A stretch of 6,800 nt of DNA from Acidilobaceae archaeon UBA158. GTDB taxonomy: Archaea > Thermoproteota > Thermoprotei_A > Sulfolobales > Acidilobaceae. A program made the position numbers and the translations under genes. This document shows, in pieces, positions 1-5,145 of the stretch. The notes beneath the pieces were generated by a model that was not told where the DNA came from, did no database searches, and saw nothing but the letters and a program-made list of their open reading frames with translations. Each line of letters starts with the position of its first letter. Position 1 is the stretch's first letter. The stretch lies in assembly GCA_002506595.1 (NCBI GenBank), contig DAXV01000018.1:1-6800 (forward strand). Direction: 5' to 3'.

Positions 1-102
1 CGAGGCTTTCATTTATTATATAATTAGAATATATTTCCCCTAAAGGCAATATATTTATAAATACTACAAAGTAATTAGAATTGCTCTTTAATATATTGTA
101 TG
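1..102. other. Left-edge intergenic stretch with a possible minus-strand start
   Basis: This AT-rich stretch lies downstream of the LeuD-like gene. On the minus strand a TATA-like TTTATAAAT lies at about 53-61, and an ATG at 12-10 opens a frame of only four codons before the window ends. The box-to-start distance would allow a short leader. This could be the start of the next minus-strand gene, but four codons cannot be identified. No A-run on the plus strand (U-tract in minus-strand RNA) was seen, so no clear terminator for the LeuD-like gene is visible here. Confidence 0.2.
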
Positions 103-642
103 TTAGCCTTTATTCCTTAATCTGCTCTTAGCCCAGCCAATCAAGTCGTTATTTTTCATAATTTCCTGAATGAATTCAGGTAATGGATTTATTCTAAATT
201 GCTTATCTTCAATTTCAACGGTTCCATTATTTGAATCTATTGAAATTAATAGGCTAGTAGATTTTATATATGAACCATTGAACAATAAATTCTTAATTTT
301 TTCATTGATGTAATCAACTATTTCATTTGAAGTAAATATTGGCAGTCCAATGTTTATAGCATTTCTGAAAAATATTCTAGCATAGCTTTTTGCTATTATA
401 GCGCCTATTCCCAAGGCTTTTATTCCGCTTGCAGCCTGCTCTCTAGAGGAGCCACTACCAAAGTTTTTGCCAGCAATTAGAACATCGTTAGGTTTTACTC
501 TTTTTATAAATTCAGGTTCAACTCCTTCAAAAAGATGTTTTGCAACTTCATTAGGATCTGTTATCATTAAATATCTTCCAGGTATTATTACATCTGTATC
601 TACATTATCTCCCAAAACATGTATATAGCCTTTTATAACCAT
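103..642 (-). CDS. LeuD-like small (swivel) subunit of an aconitase-superfamily hydro-lyase
   Basis: This is the small subunit of a 3-isopropylmalate dehydratase/homoaconitase-type enzyme. It pairs with the LeuC-like subunit to dehydrate, rehydrate or isomerise a hydroxy-dicarboxylate in the cytoplasm. Seen: an N-terminal DTDxIIPxRYL signature at about residues 15-25, then NFGSGSSREQA at about 60-69 (the substrate-binding SSR loop), then AKSYARIFFRNAINIGLP at about 84-101, all typical of LeuD proteins. The 179-residue length fits the family. Many LeuD/LysU proteins read NFGCGSSREHA, so the Ser for Cys and Gln for His are variants; the REQ form also occurs in fungal homoaconitase. The start is placed at ATG 642 because GGGTGA lies five bases upstream. 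A GTG at 651 overlapping the LeuC stop would add three residues and is the alternative. The family is secure; the substrate is not, because no leuA/leuB neighbours support leucine synthesis. Confidence 0.9.
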   Translation of the reverse strand: MVIKGYIHVLGDNVDTDVIIPGRYLMITDPNEVAKHLFEGVEPEFIKRVKPNDVLIAGKNFGSGSSREQAASGIKALGIGAIIAKSYARIFFRNAINIGLPIFTSNEIVDYINEKIKNLLFNGSYIKSTSLLISIDSNNGTVEIEDKQFRINPLPEFIQEIMKNNDLIGWAKSRLRNKG

Positions 643-647
643 TTTAA

Positions 648-653
648 TCACCC
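648..653 (-). promoter_or_regulatory. Shine-Dalgarno site of the LeuD-like gene
   Basis: GGGTGA on the minus strand overlaps the TGA stop of the LeuC-like gene and lies five bases before ATG 642. The same GGGTGA-N5-ATG arrangement precedes the LeuC-like gene. This supports translational coupling and the ATG start over the GTG that is part of the SD itself. Confidence 0.7.
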
Positions 654-1952
654 ATAAACAAGTCTAGAAACTTCATTCCAATCCTCTAATTTTCTGGGAT
701 CCGTTATTTCTCCTTTTACTGCACTTGCTGCTGCAACAAAGGCGTTGCTTAAATAGACCTTTGCCTTCGATGACCCCATTCTTCCTTGGAAGTTCCTATT
801 TGTTGTTGTGATTGCTATTTCATTATCTGCTAGCAGACCCATGTGTAATCCTGCGCATGCGCCACAAGTTGAATGTGTGACAAAAGCACCTGCATTTAAA
901 AAAGTCTCTATTAGCCCTTCCTTTAATGCTTTTATATAAATTAATCTTGTTGCTGCAACTACGATTAATCTAACACCTTTTGCTATTCTTTTGCCCTTTA
1001 ATATTGAGGCAGCTTGCCTTAAGTCAGTTAATGTTCCGTTTGCGCAGTTTCCAATATATACCTGGTTAACAGGTATACCTTCAACTTCTGATATAGGAGA
1101 CACATTACCAGGAGAATGAGGCTTTGCTATCAAAGGTTCCATATTTGAAATATCATATTTTTTAATCAAATAATAATTTGCGTTATAATCTGGCTTAACC
1201 AGTAATTTATCATATTTATCTGAAAACTTAGTCTTAGCCCATTCTATTATGTTATCATTTGGCTGAAATATACCAGATTTAGCCCCTGCTTCTACAGACA
1301 TATTTGAGATATGCATATACTCATCTACATTAAACTTTAGCAAAGCATCACCGGAAAATTCCATAGACATATAAGTAGCTCCATCAACCCCTATATCTCC
1401 AATTATATTTAATACTAAATCTTTTCCAGTAACAAAAGGAGGTCTTTTTCCATCTATTTCAAATTTTATTGATTCTGGAACTAAAAACCATAGGTATCCT
1501 AAGGCCATAGAAACTCCAATGTCTGTTGCACCAAATCCTGTGCCCAAGGCGTTAAACGCTCCATATGTTGTTGTATGAGAATCTCCACCAATGATAAGAG
1601 AACCTGGCTTAATAAAGCCTGATTCAGGCAATAATGTGTGTTCTATCCCCTCACCTATTTCGAATATGTTTTTTATATCTTGTTTTTTAGCGAAATCTCT
1701 TAGCATCTTGTTGTTTTCTGCTGCATCAATATTTGGAGGAGGGGAAAAATGATCTAAAACAATTACTATGCTTTCATTATTTGCAACTTTTTCTGCACCT
1801 ATCTTATTGAATTGTTTAATAGCAACGGGCCCACTAACATCATTTAAAAGAATGACATCAGGGCTTGCGAGCACATAATTTCCAGCTTTTGCCTCATCAG
1901 AGTCCTTTGTTAAATGATTTTGAAAAATTTTTTCTGCAATTGTTTTTCCCAT
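648..1952 (-). CDS. LeuC-like large [4Fe-4S] subunit of an aconitase-superfamily hydro-lyase
   Basis: This is the catalytic iron-sulfur subunit of a 3-isopropylmalate dehydratase/homoaconitase/2-methylmalate-type hydro-lyase. Seen (434-residue numbering): the start MGKTIAEKIF, typical of LeuC; a GDSHTTTYGA motif at about 123-132; and three cluster-ligand cysteines, one in GNCANGT (about Cys303) and two in STCGACAG (about Cys363 and Cys366). The closing block NRNFQGRMGSSKAKVYLSN at about 385-403 is also typical. All cluster ligands are present, so the enzyme should be active, and the length fits archaeal LeuC. GIEHTLLPE at about 102-110 differs from the GICHQVLPE common in archaeal LeuC, which may reflect another substrate. 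ATG 1952 is chosen because GGGTGA lies five bases upstream; GTG 1961 would add three residues. The gene is followed five bases after its stop by the LeuD-like ATG. Leucine, homocitrate, citramalate/mesaconate, maleate and dimethylmalate substrates all remain possible. Confidence 0.92.
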   Translation of the reverse strand: MGKTIAEKIFQNHLTKDSDEAKAGNYVLASPDVILLNDVSGPVAIKQFNKIGAEKVANNESIVIVLDHFSPPPNIDAAENNKMLRDFAKKQDIKNIFEIGEGIEHTLLPESGFIKPGSLIIGGDSHTTTYGAFNALGTGFGATDIGVSMALGYLWFLVPESIKFEIDGKRPPFVTGKDLVLNIIGDIGVDGATYMSMEFSGDALLKFNVDEYMHISNMSVEAGAKSGIFQPNDNIIEWAKTKFSDKYDKLLVKPDYNANYYLIKKYDISNMEPLIAKPHSPGNVSPISEVEGIPVNQVYIGNCANGTLTDLRQAASILKGKRIAKGVRLIVVAATRLIYIKALKEGLIETFLNAGAFVTHSTCGACAGLHMGLLADNEIAITTTNRNFQGRMGSSKAKVYLSNAFVAAASAVKGEITDPRKLEDWNEVSRLVYG

Positions 1953-1957
1953 TTCAT

Positions 1958-1963
1958 TCACCC
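1958..1963 (-). promoter_or_regulatory. Shine-Dalgarno site of the LeuC-like gene
   Basis: GGGTGA lies directly after the TAA of the upstream 43-codon frame and five bases before ATG 1952. It decides the start: the GTG at 1961 lies inside the SD, so the ATG is the more likely initiator. Confidence 0.7.
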
Positions 1964-2095
1964 TTATATTGCCTTTAATGCTGCTTCAGCAACTTCCATG
2001 TCTTCTATATAATGTCCTTCACTTACACCAATTCCTCCAACTGTTAAATATTTTGTAGTATTTTTAGTAGATTTTAATAAAATGTTTTCTATCAT
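1964..2095 (-). pseudogene. 43-codon frame resembling the C-terminal end of a GlcG/HbpS-like (DUF336) protein
   Basis: The frame runs from ATG 2095 to TAA 1964 and encodes 43 residues. Its second half, GGIGVSEGHYIEDMEVAEAA (about residues 20-39), resembles the closing segment of the GlcG/HbpS/DUF336 family, where a GAIGVSGG turn is followed by an acidic EQD-type helix. Full members are roughly 130-150 residues, so about two thirds, including the N-terminal part, is missing. An in-frame stop lies six codons upstream of the ATG, with only a TTG between, and nothing further upstream looks coding. It may be a decayed gene remnant. It may instead be a small expressed protein: a TATA box is placed for a near-leaderless transcript starting close to this ATG, and the stop abuts the LeuC-like SD. 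The family match is from memory of the pattern and is moderate. Confidence 0.5.
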
Positions 2096-2111
2096 AATAA
2101 ATCCCAGCAAT

Positions 2112-2155
2112 TATTATATAAAGTGTAACAAAGGTAAAATGCTTTATATAAAAGA
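2112..2155 (-). promoter_or_regulatory. Tandem TATA boxes upstream of the LeuCD-like operon
   Basis: Two near-identical archaeal TATA elements lie on the minus strand: CTTTATATA at 2123-2115 and TTTATATAAA at about 2152-2143. Taking the usual 25-27 bases from box to start, the nearer one would initiate around 2092, almost at ATG 2095 (leaderless or nearly so). The farther one would initiate near 2121 and give a short leader. They presumably drive the 43-codon frame and the LeuC-like and LeuD-like genes as one unit. Confidence 0.5.
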
Positions 2156-2338
2156 GCTTTAATTAGCAAAATAAAAAAACTTTAAATTTTTCACTATTGA
2201 TAAAAAAAAGTAAAATTTTTAAAAAATATATAAATTATATATTATATTTTAGTTATAATTTTATTGCTTATTTTATTAATGAGATAAAATCTTGATTATT
2301 TATTGAAATAAAAATTGTTATAAAAATAAGAAATTATA

Positions 2339-2361
2339 GAAAACGAAAACGCTTATAAAAT
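2339..2361 (+). promoter_or_regulatory. Possible orphan plus-strand promoter
   Basis: A purine-rich tandem GAAAAC GAAAAC at 2339-2350, resembling a B-recognition element, is followed by TTATAAAAT at 2353-2361. A transcript would begin near 2383. No coding frame follows on the plus strand, and a T-rich stretch at 2393-2400 could end a very short RNA. In DNA this AT-rich, TATA-like matches arise by chance, so this is tentative. Confidence 0.25.
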
Positions 2362-2376
2362 AATTGACTTTTTGGA

Positions 2377-2390
2377 ATAAAAAAATAAAG
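2377..2390 (-). terminator. Possible U-tract terminator downstream of the cyclase gene
   Basis: The minus-strand RNA would read CUUUAUUUUUUUAUUCC here. It is the first U-run of seven met after the cyclase stop, about 150 bases downstream. Archaeal termination often uses such a tract without a hairpin. No stem was seen. Confidence 0.25.
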
Positions 2391-2539
2391 GGTTGTTTTT
2401 GTTTAAACATATACTTTTCGTATCAATTCCTGTTTTTATATAATTATTTAGTCTAAGTTATAATTCATATTAATTGTTTTTATATATAATAATTTATTTT
2501 AAGCATTTTCATTTAATTATCAATAAAATGTTTTTATTT

Positions 2540-3196
2540 TTAGTTAATTAACTCTCTTGCAACGACTCTAACTGGGGATCCATCACCATTTTTAATTTTA
2601 AGTGGAAAGCAAAAGGTCTCGACAATTTTTCCTAAAATTGGTTTTAAACCAGTTAGATTTTCAATAATCAATATATTATTTTTTAATAAAACATCATGAG
2701 CAAAATTTCCTTTTCTAAGTCCGCTTCTTATCGAAGGATCTGGAGACATTGTATCAATGCCTACAATTCTAATTTTAAATTTTGTTAAGAGATTTGCCGC
2801 CTCAGGCAAAATATAAGGATATTTCCATGTATAACTTTCATTTCCCCATTGCTCTTCCCAACCAGTTCTAATAAAGGCAAAGTCTACTTTTTCTAACAAA
2901 GCAGAGTAGCTTTTTATATCATCATATGTTATAGGCTCTAATTCTTTTTTCTCAATATTTAATATTGCCGCAAAGCCAGTAAAAAATTCTGGAGGAATTA
3001 AATCAATTGTTATTCCATTATTAACGAGATGGTATGGAGCATCTATATGAGTCCCAGAATGAGAGTTAAAAGTAATATTTGTGATTTTTGAGCCAGTTAC
3101 GTTAACAACTCTTTCAGTTTTTAAAGGTAAATGACCATAACCTTCTACCATGCCCTCTTCATAAACATGACTCAAATCGTACCATATATATTTCAT
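2540..3196 (-). CDS. Cyclase-family (PF04199) metal-dependent hydrolase, kynurenine-formamidase-like
   Basis: This protein belongs to the family of kynurenine formamidases, isatin hydrolases and related enzymes, which open amides, lactams or lactones with Mn or Zn. Seen (218-residue numbering): WYDLSHVYEEGM at the N-terminus, the hallmark metal-binding HSGTHIDAPYH at about 46-56 (His46, His50, Asp52 and His56 all present), VGIDTMSPDPS in the middle, and NGDGSPVRV near the C-terminus. The length matches the 200-220 residues usual for the family. The start is placed at ATG 3196, six bases after AGGCGA. An in-frame ATG at 3220 adds eight residues (KNERR-type, outside the conserved fold) and has no SD. 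The gene stands alone on its strand and is divergent from the HTH_10 regulator, a common arrangement for a regulator and its target. The true substrate is unknown; no other tryptophan-catabolism gene is nearby. Confidence 0.88.
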   Translation of the reverse strand: MKYIWYDLSHVYEEGMVEGYGHLPLKTERVVNVTGSKITNITFNSHSGTHIDAPYHLVNNGITIDLIPPEFFTGFAAILNIEKKELEPITYDDIKSYSALLEKVDFAFIRTGWEEQWGNESYTWKYPYILPEAANLLTKFKIRIVGIDTMSPDPSIRSGLRKGNFAHDVLLKNNILIIENLTGLKPILGKIVETFCFPLKIKNGDGSPVRVVARELIN

Positions 3197-3202
3197 AATT
3201 AA

Positions 3203-3208
3203 TCGCCT
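3203..3208 (-). promoter_or_regulatory. Shine-Dalgarno-like site deciding the cyclase start
   Basis: AGGCGA, one mismatch from AGGTGA, lies six bases upstream of ATG 3196. It lies inside the reading frame opened by the earlier ATG 3220, which has no such site, so the shorter protein is preferred. Confidence 0.45.
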
Positions 3209-3220
3209 TTCATTTTTCAT

Positions 3221-3349
3221 ATGTCTATTAGAATTAATAGTTATTAAAATGATTATTTTATGACTATAAAATATGTATTCATGTAAATATACATTATTTA
3301 TAAATCTTTATTAAGTTAAAATTTAATATAATAAGAATGAGGTAAAAGA
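3221..3349. promoter_or_regulatory. Divergent promoter region of the cyclase gene and the HTH_10 regulator
   Basis: Plus strand: TTTATAAAT at 3297-3305 predicts a start near 3327, leaving a short leader that carries GAGGT (3339-3343), six bases before ATG 3350. Minus strand: TTTTATAG (3271-3264) predicts a start near 3241, and a second AT-rich box lies at 3262-3251. Two inverted repeats fall in the right places for operators. ATGTAT/ATACAT (3273-3278 and 3289-3294) lies between the two TATA boxes. CTATTA/TAATAG (3225-3230 and 3235-3240) lies at the predicted cyclase start site. Binding by the neighbouring regulator is an inference. Confidence 0.5.
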
Positions 3350-4015
3350 ATGATTATACTTGATATGTCTGTAAAAAGCAGCTGCGGTTTATCAAGGATT
3401 GCTCATGACTTTGAAGAAGAAGTCTTATCATTGTCAGTCTTACCCGTAGATAAAAGTTTTAACTCTATAGTTGCATTTGTTGGAGTAAAGGAGAAAAACC
3501 TAGAATATGGTATTAAATCTTGGAAGAAAAAATATGATGATTTTGAATCCCTTGATTGGGATAAAATAGGTGGCCATGGAATTTTGTTTAGGGGTATAAA
3601 GGAAGGCCATGGGATAGTTAAAACATTAGTTAAATATAATGCAACCCTCTTAACTCCAACAATTGCTGGCGATGGATATGAAAGATTTTTAATTTTAATA
3701 AAGGGGAAGAAAAATTTAGATGATGTCATAAATGAAATATCGCGAAATAATCAAGTTATTAGCTTGAATTATGGAGAAGCAACAATGAAGTCTATTTTAA
3801 ATTGGACATCTAAAGTTATATTGGATTTAAGTAATGTAAATAGTAGAGAATATGAGATTTTATATAAGGCATATAAATATGGATATTTTACATGGCCTAG
3901 AGAAATTAGTTTGGAAGAGCTTAGCAATAAAATGGGTATGTCCCAATCAACCATAATTTATCATATAAGGAATACAATATATAAAATTTTGTCTAATATA
4001 TTACCAGGCTCATAA
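3350..4015 (+). CDS. Bat-type HTH_10 transcriptional regulator
   Basis: This is an archaeal DNA-binding regulator of 221 residues. Seen: a C-terminal HTH at about residues 165-214 with the features of the bacterio-opsin-activator family. These are SREYEILYKAYKYGYFTWPR (the YF-WPR core), then ISLEELSNKMGMSQSTIIYH, and a recognition helix ending near YKIL. The N-terminal 150 residues match no domain I can name. They contain GGHGILFRGIKEGHG at about 74-88 and LTPTIAGDGYERFLILIKG at about 101-119, the general layout of HTH_10 proteins in Thermoproteota, where this part is thought to sense a ligand. GAGGT six bases before ATG 3350 supports the start. It is divergent from the cyclase gene and lies between all the metabolic units, so it is the obvious candidate to control them. 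Whether it activates or represses cannot be seen. Confidence 0.88.
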   Translation: MIILDMSVKSSCGLSRIAHDFEEEVLSLSVLPVDKSFNSIVAFVGVKEKNLEYGIKSWKKKYDDFESLDWDKIGGHGILFRGIKEGHGIVKTLVKYNATLLTPTIAGDGYERFLILIKGKKNLDDVINEISRNNQVISLNYGEATMKSILNWTSKVILDLSNVNSREYEILYKAYKYGYFTWPREISLEELSNKMGMSQSTIIYHIRNTIYKILSNILPGS

Positions 4016-5143
4016 TCATATAACGCCTTTTTGTTTTAAACTGATAATATCATTATCATTGTAACCCAATTCATGAAGAATTTCATATGTAGATTCTCCT
4101 AAAGGAGGTACCTTTTTGTTTTTGGTTTCATTAATAATTGGTGGGGTGGGTACCTTTATTTCTTTATTGTTAAAAACCACGTCTATCATTTTTCTCGATG
4201 CGTGAGGATCTTCTAAAAGATCCCATGGCTTATTTAGCTTTGCATAACTTATGTTATTATTTTCGAGCAATTTTGTTATCTCATCAATATTGAATTTTCT
4301 TATTATATCTTGCAAATATGGGATTAAGAAGCTCCTGTTTTTATATCTATCTTCATTTTTTTCAAATCTTGCATCATCACATATGTTTAAGTTTAAAGAC
4401 TTACAGAACTCTTTCCATTGTTTATCTGTTGTTACTGCTATAAAAATTACATTTCCATCCTTTGTTTCAAAGAAATCATAAATTCCCCAAGCAAACCCTT
4501 CCTCATTAATTGGTAAAATTTCTTTACCTAAAACCTGATATGTAGATATATGTTGTCCCACAAAAAACATAGCAGTTTCAAACAATCCTACATCTATAAA
4601 TCCACCCAAACCCGTTTTTTCTCTTTCCAATAGTTTTTCCAAAATACCTATAACAGCAAACATAGCAGCTCCGATATCAACTATGGAAGCTCCTAATCTC
4701 AACGGCCTATTTTTTAAACCTGTCATATAAGCTAAACCGCTATGAACTTCAATAGGATAGTCTAATGATTTTCTGTTTTCAAAAGGTCCATAACCATATG
4801 CTTTTATAGATGCATAGATGATTTTTGGATTAATTTTCTTTATTTCATCATAGCTAAAACCAGCTTTGTCTAAAGCCCCCCTACCCAAATTATCTATTAA
4901 TATATCAGAAGTTTTTAATAGCTTTTTGAATATCTCTTTTCCTTCATCTTTAAATATATCCAATGTAATACTTTTCTTTCCCCAATTTAAGTAAGGAAAT
5001 GTTCCAGAGCTGCTGCCAGGTAGTCTTCTCGCTATGTCACCCTCATTTGGTTTTTCTATTTTTATAACCTCAAACCCTATCGAAGATAGCAATAATCCAG
5101 CCGTTGGTCCTGCTACTATATGACCTATTTCCAAAGCTCTCAT
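4016..5143 (-). CDS. Class III (CaiB/BaiF family) CoA-transferase
   Basis: This protein probably moves CoA from a donor thioester such as succinyl-CoA to a carboxylic acid, through an aspartyl intermediate. Seen: the N-terminal fold signature RALEIGHIVAGPTAGLLLSS at 2-21 followed by GFEVIKIEKPNEGD at about 23-36, NWGKKSITLD at about 53-62, and the SIVDIGAAMFAVIGI segment at about 153-167. Asp156 in that segment aligns with the catalytic aspartate region of the family. GGFIDVGLFE follows at about 180-189 and PPLGEST near the C-terminus. The 375-residue length is somewhat short of the common 380-410, mostly at the N-terminus. GGAGGTG five bases before ATG 5143 secures the start. The gene begins two bases after the DRE-TIM gene stop, so the two are coupled. 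The substrate is unknown; racemase activity, found in the same superfamily, is a weaker alternative. Confidence 0.9.
   Translation of the reverse strand: MRALEIGHIVAGPTAGLLLSSIGFEVIKIEKPNEGDIARRLPGSSSGTFPYLNWGKKSITLDIFKDEGKEIFKKLLKTSDILIDNLGRGALDKAGFSYDEIKKINPKIIYASIKAYGYGPFENRKSLDYPIEVHSGLAYMTGLKNRPLRLGASIVDIGAAMFAVIGILEKLLEREKTGLGGFIDVGLFETAMFFVGQHISTYQVLGKEILPINEEGFAWGIYDFFETKDGNVIFIAVTTDKQWKEFCKSLNLNICDDARFEKNEDRYKNRSFLIPYLQDIIRKFNIDEITKLLENNNISYAKLNKPWDLLEDPHASRKMIDVVFNNKEIKVPTPPIINETKNKKVPPLGESTYEILHELGYNDNDIISLKQKGVI
4028..4037 (+). terminator. Possible U-tract terminator of the regulator
   Basis: TTTTTGTTTT begins twelve bases after the regulator stop, inside the 3' end of the convergent CoA-transferase gene. 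It could end the regulator transcript without a hairpin. Confidence 0.35.
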
Positions 5144-5145
5144 AA

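Larger units (their letters stand above)
2096..2539. other. Gene-free, extremely AT-rich intergenic region
   Basis: About 440 bases lie between the cyclase gene and the LeuCD-like operon. No frame with recognisable protein character was seen on either strand. The right part holds the direct repeat TGTTTTTATATA at 2431-2442 and 2475-2486, 44 bases apart, and a related TGTTTTTAT at about 2529-2537. The middle holds a short GC-containing patch (GAAAACGAAAACGC, 2339-2352) directly before a TATA-like element. Short A- and T-runs are scattered throughout. The left end carries the operon promoter. Horizontal-transfer scars, a small RNA or simple spacer DNA are all possible. Confidence 0.5.

Noticed and set aside
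103..1952. Simple assignment as leucine biosynthesis genes leuC and leuD
   Set aside because: Family membership is clear, but no leuA/leuB is nearby, the motifs deviate, and the neighbours are catabolic in type; gene symbols were withheld.
2411..2423. Short inverted repeat ATAC-N5-GTAT in the long intergenic region
   Set aside because: Four-base arms in very AT-rich DNA are expected by chance, and the half-site order is reversed relative to the candidate operators.
3403..3729. Minus-strand open frame of about 108 codons
   Set aside because: It lies wholly opposite the HTH_10 regulator, has low-complexity Ser/Phe/Pro-rich composition and no SD site; it is a shadow frame.
3769..3954. Minus-strand open frame of about 61 codons
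   Set aside because: It is antisense to the HTH domain of the regulator, with no family features or start signal.
4251..4481. Plus-strand open frame of about 76 codons
   Set aside because: It is antisense to the CoA-transferase, and its Phe/Ser/Leu-rich content is typical of reverse complements of AT-rich genes.
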